From: Membranipora membranacea
Taxonomy: Eukaryota > Bryozoa > Gymnolaemata > Cheilostomatida > Membraniporidae
DNA length: 64,000 bases
Assembly: GCA_914767715.1 (NCBI GenBank)
Contig: OU612067.1
Coordinates: 16,249,001 to 16,313,000 of the forward strand
Direction of reading: 5' to 3'
Shown: in pieces, positions 20,856 through 32,600 of the stretch
Layout: every line of letters begins with the position of its first letter
Numbering within the stretch: position 1 is the stretch's first letter
Notes under the pieces: model-generated
What the model saw: the letters and a program-made list of their open reading frames with translations, nothing else
What the model was told of the DNA's origin: nothing
Database searches by the model: none
Position numbers and translations under genes: made by a program

Positions 20856-22441
20856 AAGAAGGAGAGTACCCTGCATAGTCAACTTGTATTTTTTATATTA
20901 ACGGATGATTGGGCGTTTTGACCTCAGCACTGTTCTTTTCTTAGGCTTTGATAGTGTTTTGAGGCGTGCGGATCGTCGTTTTGTAAGGACTGGAGTGTAT
21001 GTGTCTACAAGACCATGAAGGCAGTCTTAGGTTCACCAACAAACAGAACAAAAATAAGTTGGCTGTGGTTAGAATACCATCTTTGTGCTGCTTCTTTCAA
21101 AGAGACTACCAGCAGCTGTCCTGATACGTAGAGTTAGACAAGATTCAGACATACAGTTAGTGGTATAACTGCCACCATCTTGTTCCAGGAGTATCACGGA
21201 ACATTTTCATTTTAGTTCAAGTTTCCTGCCTTGAATTAGAGGCCGACATTGGTCACGGAACCAAAATTATTAGTAAATTGAATGTTGTCGATAGCTGTGA
21301 GTTGTGACGTATGCACACTATGTGTTATCGTCACATAGACATATTTCAAAGCAGTTGAGATTGAATACGGAGATAATTGTAGTGTTTACAGCACAAACAC
21401 TCACACCCAGACGCACGCAATCCTCAATTTGCAACTGATATGAATGAGCTCGCCTTCATTGATAATGCTGATCGGTCTATTATCTGAAACCAGTGAATAT
21501 GCATACCCATCAAATTGCACATAACTTGATCTTTGTGCTCAACGGGATGTATTATTGATTTTGACTTGTTTACAAAAATCAGATCAAAAATCCTAAATAT
21601 AATTTTAAAAAATATAAACAAGATTACGTCTATTTTTTAAATTGCATAATTCTTTTGTTACAAAGCTACTATTTTTACGCAGAAACTGATTTATTATTAT
21701 TCCTCCTTTCTAGGAACTGATCACCGTGTTAACATGAGCATTATTTGTATTATTTGAAGCAGCCAAAACAGGATTATGAAAGTGTTTCTTAGAATGCGGA
21801 CATCTCATTTTTCTCGAAACAATTTGTGTTTTGTAGATTTTGCTGAAATCAATGGTAAATATATATGATACTTATCTTATAATGATTGTGAAATATTCCG
21901 TCGAATGTGGATAGCTGTGTTATTTCCAATAGCAAATTCACATTTCTTATGAAACACAGTGCGGATTTGTATCGTGAGCTATACCATGAATCCATCAATA
22001 GGAAAAGAAGCGTGTTGATTTGGGACTTGAAGCTCGATTAGACCAATGAACACCTGATCATTGATCAGACGACTGCATATCTACTACTAATGAGAATGTA
22101 TTTGGCTTCATTCTGCAACAAGGCAATACTACATCTAACCGAGTTCAAATCACCAAACCTGAAATTATTCTAGAGCAAGGTCTCGCAAATAGAAAATGCC
22201 AGCTTTGGAAGAAGGAAGTTGAAATACAGCACTCTATAAAACCAGCATGATTATATAAGTTTTTATCATACTGAATTAGCTTATTGACCAGATAATAGGT
22301 TTTTGGTGAAATGCTTCTAGTATACCATACCACTGTACTGCTGCTCAAGCACATTGAACCACAGTCTACATCTTGATTTGATTTTGATGTCATCCCAATG
22401 AAAGAGAGTGTTCATGATCATGAATAGCTGATAACTTAATT

Positions 22442-22482
22442 CAATCAGGGAGGGTGGGGGGTCTCCTACCCTCCCTGATTCA
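22442..22482. repeat. G-tract hairpin
   Basis: AATCAGGGAGGGT and its exact complement ACCCTCCCTGATT enclose a G-rich centre (GGGGGGTCTCCT). It is one of several foldbacks in the window with G/C tracts at the apex. Confidence 0.8.
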
Positions 22483-23125
22483 ATGATACAATCATAATCT
22501 TCAGTGATTCACAACAAAAGACACAGCCATCAAGTCGAGCGCTTAAAAGTTTATGACATACATAAGAGACACAACATGCCTAGACATTAGTCATCCATTA
22601 CTCTGTGAGTAATCTAAAACATCATAAAGAGAAAATTTTGCAGTTTCATGCTTGTTATTTTTCCAATATTGCGAGGGTGGTGAGATCATTTCATTGCTTG
22701 AGTTTGAAGGACGGCAGCAACTAAGACTGTGACACTCTCTATTCGACTACTCTGCAAAGGAAAAGTTTGGAAGTTTTGGTGAGAATCAAATATATTTATT
22801 TTATCCTATCATTATATTAATAAAGCCCATATATATGTTTATCACAGTGGAAATGCGATCTAAGTCATCACTGCTGGCCAGGCAATTTTTGTTATATACG
22901 TAATGTTATCTGAAGATTTGTATGTGATAATGCTTCTGCTTGGCTACACCGTTAAATTGCTGGAAAGAAGCTATAATACCACTGGCAGATGGTTAGAGTA
23001 TTTGTATTATCCCCGGAAAGTCTTTAAACTAGCAACCTTTCTATCTGCAGCATATAGAAGACTATAGTAAACCATACCAAGGAGTTCAACTCTTGACCAT
23101 ACACAGCAGACAACTGGTACAAGAA

Positions 23126-24764
23126 ATGGAGCAAAATCATTACGACGATGTAGAGAGATACGAAATACCATCTAAGATATGCTGTGATAACCCATCACCA
23201 CATACACACACCGGAACTTATGATTCTGTTTTACCTCGAAGACAGAATACACATATCTATGCACAACTTCCTGTCACTTCTAAGGAGAATGACGACCAGC
23301 TGAGTTGTCACAGACGCTGGCTCACAGTTCTGAGCGTCGTCACTCTCATGAGTCTGTTACTGGCCTTGACCTCTCTGGCTATCATGTTCGGAGGTGAGTT
23401 TTAGAGTTCGGTTGGCTTATTAGAATTCACCCTGAGTAAAGCCAATATTGTAAGGATGGTAAAACATGAATATAACTATGTATTGCTAGATCTTATCACA
23501 TCACAAACTATAGCCACCAATTAAAGTCAGAAATTGTGTAGTCATTGATTATCATTCAAATATAACCCAAATAATAGTGATTAGGGAGCAAATTTTGAGT
23601 CGGCTCTGCTCCACCGGGTTTTGGCAAACTCCCGGGCTCCACCACAATATTTGCCGTGATTTTAGAGTTTCCTCCCCATGTCGGAGTACCATTAGGTCCT
23701 TTATGAATTATCGAGACCAACTCCTTGTTTTGACAATTTTCTCAAACATAGAAGACTTTGTGTTGTAGGCAGCATGGCTACAACGCCAGCTGAGGTGGTC
23801 GACACCAAACCTACTGACCCTGAGCCAGAGATAAGGATCACCACCCCTACCATCGCCCCTACCAATGTAACAGAAGTAACAACAGGAACCCCGGCTATAC
23901 CAATTCAATGTATGGAGGCTATAAACCTGACATTGGCATTCCGAGCTGACAATAAAGGAATGAACCTCAGACCAAAAGATGGCATGCATAACTGTGATAC
24001 ATACAATATGATTATAGCTGGTCGGCCCTGGTTTAGGTTCCAGGCACCCGCAGGTAAATCCTTAGTTTGCACAGTGCTATGAAATAACGTATGAACAAGT
24101 GGAGTTATATTAGGTGAGATAACTTCAAATAGGTAAGGGAAACTGACTTCAAACTTACTTGAATTGAAACTTCCTTCAAACTGATACAGTCTAACCAAGT
24201 CTGGACAGTGACAATCAAATTCGGAAAAGTTTTAGTGTAGTGATTAGCTAGCATAAAACACATTTTGTGAGATCCAGCGATTCATAGTTCAAAGTGCACA
24301 ACTCTATTTCTGCCATACTCAAGTCCCAGCTATTCGGTTGGTCCTATCGTGGTAAAAGATGAAATAAGTTATGATTCTCAATACTGAAGCAATTTTAGGA
24401 GAGACAACTTCTAAGAAGTTTTGGTAACTCACTTGAATTGAAACTTATTTCAAACTGTAATAGACTATCCAGGTATAGCCAGTAAGTAACAATCATGTTT
24501 TTTTCTTCTCTAGGTAACCGAATATTAGACCGATGTCCTCCGCCTCAGAGCTGTGGTACACAGGGAGCTATGTGGAGTAATGTTCCAGGGCCGGATGAAG
24601 TAGGCAGCGTTCAGCTTATAAATGTGTTTGTATCCGACGATGGCGGCTGCCGATCGGCAAGGTATAATCTCGGGATTATCAGATGCTCTCAAGCGGAACA
24701 TGACTTTATCTATCGACATGAGGGAGATGCAATCTGTAACAGAGGCTACTGTGCAACACAATGA
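23126..24764 (+). CDS. Type II membrane D8C protein with cytoplasmic tyrosine motifs
   Basis: Exons 23126-23393, 23769-24053 and 24514-24764 (both introns phase 1) give 267 aa. The first in-frame ATG is at 23126. There is no signal peptide. A 65-residue cytoplasmic N terminus is followed by one membrane helix (about 66-88), a Thr/Pro-rich stalk with an NVT sequon, and an extracellular D8C domain (NCDTYNM, PWFRFQAPAG, RCPP, SCGTQ, MWSNVP, GIIRCSQ, CNRGYC). The tail has YDDV (6-9), YEIP (12-15), YDSV (32-35) and YAQL (45-48). The last two are nine residues apart, close to ITAM spacing but with Val in the first motif. A cell-surface receptor or adhesion role is plausible; signalling is inference. 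The domain is diverged from the two secreted paralogues upstream, and unlike theirs it is split by an intron after PAG. Confidence 0.9.
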
Positions 24765-25623
24765 CAAGGGAACGCAACTTCATGGCTAAAGTAAAAAGTT
24801 AGAAAAAGCTGTTATTCACAGAAGAACAGCTTCCGGTGTGATGAAAAGAGTGTCTAACACTTGAGTAAACGACTTAATGCATGCAAGGAGTCTTTAACTC
24901 CTTGATGCATGCTATGTTTCTGTACCTGCTATGGAAACAGTATCTTGAGAACAGCTACCGTCGTGATGGAAAGAGGGGCTAAAACTTTTTTTCAATTTTG
25001 TCGTAACAATTTTTATTGCTTCAGTGGACTGCCACATTTTTGCCTTCAATGTCATTGCAGTCATCATTGTAACTTCTTGCCTTGCTCCAACAACTATTAT
25101 TAGCGTTTCTAATTTTCTGTGACAACCTTTATCGGTTTATTTCCTTTTCTAGTTTCAGTACAACATATTCCAAACTTTTTCTAAAATCCAGTGCACCAAA
25201 TATTACATATAGATAGTGAAGTAATTCAGATTAACATTCCCACTATGCAATTTTCACCTGAAACCTCTAGAATGATCACGTCAATCTTATCCCTGATATG
25301 ATCTCTCTGGGAATTCCAGACAATTGCATTCTGGGATATTCATTAATATGCCCTGTTGATTGGTCAAACAAGTTAAGTTGAGCTGCTGTAAATAAGAAAA
25401 ACTGACCTTATTTCTTGCTTATCACAGTATATTATTATATTAGGAATGTATTACAGTAAATATAGTTTAGAAGAATAAAATATGAGCCAGTAGAGAGTAA
25501 AAAAGTACTTATCGTCATTCAGAGTCAAATTATAGTAATTTACCATGTCCTTTCACATTTTAAAAAAATCATCATTTGAGTTGGGTTCGCTGACTTTGAA
25601 ATACCAATACAATAACACCAGAT

Positions 25624-25889
25624 TTAAAACAGAAAATCAAAACAGTCGCTACATCTACATGCTTTGTTTGGACAAGGAGTATCAGTAACAGTAACTTCCC
25701 CTGTTACTCCTTGGTTTGGATAAACTGAGTTTTTTGTAGAAAATATCATATCACAATCATCAATCTTATACCTCATCTCAGCGGGCGACAACAAAACAAA
25801 AGTGGGGCCGTAAAGGTACGACTTATCAATGTTATGTTTTTTGAACCCGATCTCCCCCAAAACATAAAACTCAAAAGATTTAAAATCTG
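25624..25889 (-). CDS. Exon-like ORF, unrecognised
   Basis: On the minus strand an acceptor-like TTTTGTCAG precedes an open frame of about 88 codons running to a stop. It includes FYVLGEIGFKKHN, YGPTFVLLSPAEMRY, VTGEVTVTDTPCP and ends with CRCSDCFDFLF. The composition is more protein-like than most random frames here. It may be the last exon of a gene lying just beyond the GLTP 3' end, but I recognise no family and found no partner exon. Confidence 0.25.
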
Positions 25890-26066
25890 CTGACAAAAGA
25901 AATAGATTATTAAAGTGAGAATATTAGTTATAAATGTAGATCATATCATATATGGCATATCAAACATGAATTCTGTGCACTATTCAGATCTTAAATGTGA
26001 GAGTCTGACGTCAACCAACACACGTAATTATAATAGTATGGAAATATCAAAGGTAAGATATAAGTA

Positions 26067-26176
26067 GATCAAGTTTAATCCATTTTTGCAAGTGTTGGAG
26101 TTGCCCCCTCTATTGACAAGCTGTTTGTCAATAGAGGGGACAACTCAAATGCTGTCAAAATGGATCAAACATGATC
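26067..26176. repeat. 110-bp foldback element
   Basis: The left arm GATCAAGTTTAATCCAT, then GTTGCCCCCTCTATTGACAA, is matched on the right by TTGTCAATAGAGGGGACAAC and ATGGATCAAACATGATC. Arms are about 50 nt with a few mismatches. The loop is only a few bases. MITE-like, 470 bp past the GLTP stop codon. Confidence 0.85.
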
Positions 26177-26343
26177 TAAGGTATGAGCAAGTTAGAAAGA
26201 CAGACTAGTGAACAAAAAAACTGTTGACGGAAAAAACCATTCTCAATAAGGGGGTAGCGACGTGTAGATTGCACATGACCGGTTAATAGAACAAGTGAAG
26301 CGCACATAAAAGTTTCCAAACACAAGCGACTGGATACACAATT

Positions 26344-26384
26344 AAATTTGTTGATTAGTAAGATTTTTAATAATCAACAAATTT
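26344..26384. repeat. 41-bp hairpin
   Basis: AAATTTGTTGATTA and its exact complement TAATCAACAAATTT flank a short AT-rich loop. Confidence 0.8.
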
Positions 26385-26642
26385 AGGAGTAATCTAACCT
26401 CAATATATATGATATCGACAGGCCTACTTCACTTTGTGCGAGTCAAATGTTCAAAGGTTCAACCACGACTCCCACAAACTGATGTGGCCTATGGTGAAAA
26501 CAACAAAAGACATATAGGATATTTGAAAAAGTGTTAAAAATTAGAATTTCCTAGAAAGACCATGCTTATTATACCTGAAAATGATAACTTGATCCAAGAT
26601 ATGACGTGGAGAAGTGCGTTGATATGAGAGAGAATCGGGTCT

Positions 26643-29600
26643 TCATACTTTGTTTTCATTATCTAGCCCGAGGTCTATGATAAGATTGTGTAGGAAATCT
26701 GCTATAGGTTTAACAGAGTCTAGGTAAGCACCCTGCTCCTTATACAGCTGTAAAGGTAGATTTGGAGGCTATAATGTGAACATAATTGAAAAGTAATTGT
26801 GCTATACAACATACCAGCGTGTCCACATTGCTTGACATTTTCATCTGCCGAGACAACTTTGGTGCACCACAAATTAAGTTCTTTGCACAAAAGAGAATAT
26901 TTTATTCCAATATACACTCTTCTTATATAGAAAGTCTTTGGTACTAGCGCAATACAACCCAAAAGCATATAAAATACAATGTTCACCTGGGGTATCAAAG
27001 TGGCATCTCCGTAGCATAGCTTCTCCATAATTCCTTGCTTATTGGGTAGTGCATAAGCGACGGCCTGTGAAAAAAAAATTTTCTTTTAATTATGGAAATA
27101 TAACAGGAGCAAAATAATACAGTGGTGCACATACCACTGCAATATCAGCAGGTTCTTAGCTAGAACCATGAGTCAAGCGCTGTTTTGAGTTATTCTCTAG
27201 TACGACCTCATCATGGACGGTCCAACCAGCATGGAGCATCTCATTCCTTCAATGAGTAATACCCATAAACTTAATATATCAAGTCTATGGTAATACCTAT
27301 CCTTCTATTATTCAAGAAATTATAATTGAGTTTGTTTGAGGGCACACGACATGGTACCATCTGAAAGTATGAAGTGTAGCGTGTCTATATAAAACTGCTA
27401 TGGACCATCCACTTTTGACAGAATTAAGTGACAATAGAATGCATTATAATTTAATTGAAAGGACCAAAATTTCTTGTGTGAATTTTAAGGTTTGATGTAA
27501 GTGAAGGAAACGGTATCAGACATCAAACATTACGTCAAAATCTATCAGCACGTATATAGAGAAATGTCGGTGTCGTCCACGAAGTACCGAGAAAATTTCA
27601 GTTTGGATCCCTCAGGTCCCTGGATCTAAATAGAGTTGGATTAATATACAGACAGTAAAGGCAGCGGTAGTTAAATAACAGTCACGTCGTTGTAGAATAT
27701 AATCGATATGAGCCACACTGACATGGAGATCACACTATTTAGGATGTGTATCTCTGATCGTTAGAGTTAATATAGTCTGAGTACCATATATACTCCCGAC
27801 CTTGATTTGGGTTATTACACCTAATTCCTCCTGATGATACTCAAACTATGAGAATTAATTCACTCTCTATCGATCAGAGACATACATGCAAATATGTGAC
27901 ACACTGATCAAGTGATATACTATAGCATGTGTATCACTGATCGGTAGAGAGTCAAATAATTCTTTTAGTATGAGTACCATCACAAGGAATTTGGTGTGAC
28001 GACCCAAGATCAGTTTTGTTAATTAGGGGCTGGTATATGTTAGGTACTCATACTAGATTGACTCTAACGATCGGAGATACACATGATAATAGTGTAGTCT
28101 CGATGTCAGTGTGATCACGTGAGCAGTGGGGATATGAAGACACGCGAGATAGCATTATAAATACTCACAGCCAGTGTCTTCTGGAGAATCCAGTTATGAT
28201 ACTTCTTCAGTGTTTTGTCGTAGGCCTTAATATATGCATCATAGGATGATGTCACTTCTGGAGTGTTCATTGCATCAACAAAAGCTATCTGAAACTGCAA
28301 ACCTCTGCAAAATAAAAAAAATGTTAATATACATCTTGGAGTTACTTCCTCTCGGACCTTCATTTTTAATGAGAGCACAACTTCTAATTGATAAAGAACC
28401 ATGACGTCATACATGATTTATACTGTACAAATTAAGAATTAGTCGCATAATAACCATAAATCTGTGTCTGGATAAACAACCAATTGCGTGGGAAGAGCGG
28501 AGGGGGAGTTTGAGGGTATTGATTGACCAGAGAGGGAAAGTGGTTGTATACATGCCGCGCCCAGTGAACAAAAAAAGTATCACTTTCAAAGCATGATTGA
28601 TTAAATATGTGAAGATGGTATTAGTCTTCTACATGTATGTTCCACCCTGAAATGAAGATTATACCATGATCATGTTTCACCTCGGACATAACACCAAATT
28701 AATTCTGAAAGTACTCATGCTTCATGAATTAATCTGTGTTCTATCGATCAGTGATATCACATGATCAGTATATGTCCCAAACTGATCACATGATATACTT
28801 TTGCATATATATCTGTGACCGAAAAGGGAGCGAATCAACTCACATAGCTTGAGTACCATCAGAATGAATTTGGTGTGACGACCGAAGTAAACTTCATTGA
28901 TTAGGGTTGGGTACATGTTAGGTACTCATACTAAATTGGCTCTTACAGTCAGGGATATAAGAGCCAATAGTGTAGATTCAATGTCAGTATGAGTATGCCC
29001 ACCAGATGCGTGATATTTTACTACCTCTTATACCAAAGAGCAGCTATAGAAGCGCTGTCACTCTTCTTGTCCAGTTTATTATCCAGTTCATACTTGAGCA
29101 GCTGTTTGAATGTTTTCACATTTGGGTACTCCCCCAGTTTCTTCCTCAATTTCTGTGATCAGAGAAAATAGCAAGGGTAATTTAGCAATAATACATACAT
29201 TCCCTGTATGTCTGCAACCGATTCTTAGTATATTATGCCTGAAAAAAACTAATTTCAGGGTATGATGCAATTCCAGTAAGCAACATAGATGTGAATTACA
29301 TTGTCTGTAGTCTGGGTAATTCCAAAACACACAACCTCAGTGAAATGTGAGTTGGTTTATGTTCACCACGCAGTTCTCTGCCACACTGCTTGCAGATCGA
29401 CTCTGTGATACAAGTCTTTCTGCACCGTAGCGACAATGTCACAAACTGCCCCAATTGACCTAATTACACTTTGCTTATAGAAGCTAATTTTTTCCCATTG
29501 CGGGTGGGGTGACTTTTCAGTTTGAGAACTCAAGCACATTTGAATTTGTTCAGTCGCTACGGTGCAAAGATAACCAACCAGAATTGATTGGTACACAAGC

Positions 29601-32600
29601 GGAAAGTGGTTCTCTGCAGTGACCACAGGAAAATTGTCACCATTCATATAGTCATTGAAAAATGCCAATGGCATTAGATGGAGCAAGTAGTTAGGTATGA
29701 CATCCAACTCCTTGGCTGGAGTTGCAGTATCTTAAAAAAGAAAATTGAAGATAAAATAACGAATGGAAAGGAATGCATGAAAAAATACCTTCCAGTATTA
29801 GGCAAGTATGTGCCCTAACTTGAATTATATCTTCAATTCAATTCGATATTACATAATGTTTGAAATTGAAGTATACTTGCTTTATGATGAAACTTTTTGC
29901 ATCATTTTATAGGCTATAGGCTATAGCCGATGGAATTGTTAATAGGTTCTGCTTCCCCAGTTATTGCTTATATAGTGCAGTTCACTTAATTCAAACCTCT
30001 GGGGACCACAAAAATTTGTCTTAATTAATCAGAGTCTGAATAAGGCGACATTAGAATGCATTGAGATCTGGCTGAAGGGACCAATTTTCCTTGTCTGAAT
30101 TAACAGGAGTTATTAATTATAAAGTTTGAATTAACCAGCTTACACTGTACCTAAAAACTCACCGTAATATTCCCATTCAAGTCATTCTTACATATCTTTA
30201 TCACCGCACCAAAGACATCTACAAAAATTAAATAAATAATTTGTGAACATTTGTACACTAAAATGACATTTATTATAAATATGGAGCCAACTCAGCAATA
30301 AGGATCACTTGTAGATACAGCATAGCTGAAATATGATATTTATATGTATATATATATGTTTATAAGTATAGCCTATATAGCGTGTTCATTTGTACAATGA
30401 AAACAGCTGGAATATAGGCAAGCAATGGTGACATTCATGGCAAGAAAATTGGGAGTCTCGTCACCAGTAAAGCATCGCAACTGCTCATCTGAAGAATTGG
30501 GATAAATGAAAAATATTGTTACTTTCCAACTTGACAGTGTCGACATTGTGTGTTAAAATTGCAAGTTCCATCTCTGTCCGGAGACTGAGATATAAAGGTG
30601 CGGCCGTCATATTTGGCGACAATTTGCTTTCCGTTTGCAGGCAGGTCGGAGTTCACCTGGGGCATCAATTTACCCCAGTATTCAGAAGACCAAAGACCGT
30701 AGAAGAGTGTAGGCCCCCTAACCAACTGACCAACCTCCTACATTAAAATAACTCTTTAATGCAGTTGCCAAATTTTGTTTCTAGTGCATACATACCTACT
30801 TTCACATTGGCAGTCACATTTTCCAACCGCTATATGTGAAAAAGATCAAACACTCTGAAATAAGTGTAGGTTGATCAGAAGGCGTTTGAAAGAGCCAGCA
30901 TAAACAAAATATATGTTGCTGGTTTTTGCCAGGAATAGACAAATATTCCTGTATTATTTGAAGATGAAGGGGCATTGACACCTGTTCGCTGCCTACGTAC
31001 CCAACTACAAACGTTATCAATGGCATAACGAGCTTTACGTAGAGATTTTCAGACACCCAACATGGTCAGCTACTCTTTGTTTCTAGACATTTGTCGTTCT
31101 ACTGTAGTCAGACCATAGTCAGCTGTATAATATTGCATCACTACAGGTAGGATTTGCACATGCACATGCATATGAGGTGACAAGTCTCACAACCGCTCCT
31201 CAGACACTGCATGGTTATGACCCCAACCCGATAACTATAATTTTACCTCACACAAAACCATAAGTGACTTAAAAGTAAAAGTTTGAAGTTTGTTTATTGC
31301 CTAATTTCTAATATCTGTCCGATTGATAGCATTGAGAGTATAGCACATAAATAGAACAAAATAAATAAAAGAAAATAAAAGGATAGTCTGAGTTGCAATA
31401 GTTGAAAAATCGCATATAGAATTCAATGAGTACAAGGTTCTCCTTTTTTTGCATGCAGGTATAGATAGGAAAGTTTAGTCAATTGCCTAGTCTCAAGATA
31501 AAAGTGTAAAGTATAAAAATTTAACTTAACTCAAAACTTTTGGTATGGCCATGAGGCACAATTTTTGGGCCGGCCTATAATCCAACCTTTATCTTGCACA
31601 TTTTATAATCCACCCACCTTAATAATCATGAATGGATATATGAGCAGGTGATCTGATAACTTTGACGATATTACCATTGTTAATTCTGATTTCGGCCCAC
31701 TATTAGAGAGATAAGATGTGGCAATAAACATCTGTGGGCTCGAAAACAGTCATACATCCCTGTCTGCCGAACCACTAAGTATGCGAATAGCTTTTTTATC
31801 AAATCCCAATAAACTGAAAAGAAAAATTTAATTTTACTTATGATCACCAAAATGGTCATTATCAGCCCAAGAGGAATTTTTATAAAATGAGTTTTTAGAG
31901 GCCAAGTATGTTTTAGATTTTAAAATTATTGTTTTTGAAAGGATCTTATAAATTTCTTAAAAGTTATACCGGGTAGTATATAGGTCAATCTATTATCTAG
32001 ATTACAGTACGCTTTACGCGATCCTTAGCCTACATGCTTGCATCTTACCATTGGTAAATCGTAGCTCGTTTCACAAAAGTTGACAACAATAAAACTATAA
32101 AAGTTGTAAAAGGTTTTAGACGTAAATGACAACCATTTTGGTCCAAAACTATCTTTTGAAAATTGAGAACGTTATGGGGTGCCTGAATGGCTTTGGAATC
32201 TTGAATCTAGACAATCGGTATATGTACAGTGGCCCATGATATTTTAAATCACGTGCTTCACGTTGTGTTTGTGCTCATTGACACCTTCTATGTTCAAGAT
32301 TTGCTGGGTGAAAAGATAATTTTGAAGCGTCTCAAAGAGTTCCGATCACTATTGTGTATTAAATTTATTATACATCGGCTGATTCAAACTTGTTTATTCT
32401 ATAACATGGTATTTCCACCCAGTGCAACTTATGTCCATGTATATACCTAGCCTGTCTTGGCAAGCTTTGTTAGGTGGGGGAGGGGGGGTATGTCACCCCA
32501 CCGAACAAAGCTTGTCAAGACAGGCTAATAAATGCCACACAGATCTATCAGCATACTAAACTGTTTCATCCACCGAGGAATATACATTTATTTAGTTTAG

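Larger units (their letters stand above)
19242..23125. other. Repeat-filled intergenic region
   Basis: No gene recognised. It contains a diverged repeat at about 20050-20225 that recurs at about 29390-29560, a pair of direct repeats (20308-20512 and 20680-20855) with a 155-bp dispersed repeat between them, and a hairpin at 22442-22482. Confidence 0.5.
24765..26642. other. Intergenic region between the D8C and GLTP genes
   Basis: Contains a short inverted repeat at about 24877-24914 (GCATGCAAGGAGT against ACTCCTTGATGCATGC), AATAAA at 25474 (too far downstream to assign with confidence), an exon-like ORF on the minus strand at 25624-25889, and hairpins at 26067-26176 and 26344-26384. Confidence 0.45.

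Noticed and set aside
29646-29733. Splice-bounded minus-strand segment (ATPAKELDVIP, LLHLMPLAFF) that at first looked like the first helix of GLTP
   Set aside because: It lies downstream of exon 2 on the minus strand, so it cannot precede it. The exon at 34680-34818 supplies that helix with the right phase and a better family match. The resemblance is probably chance.
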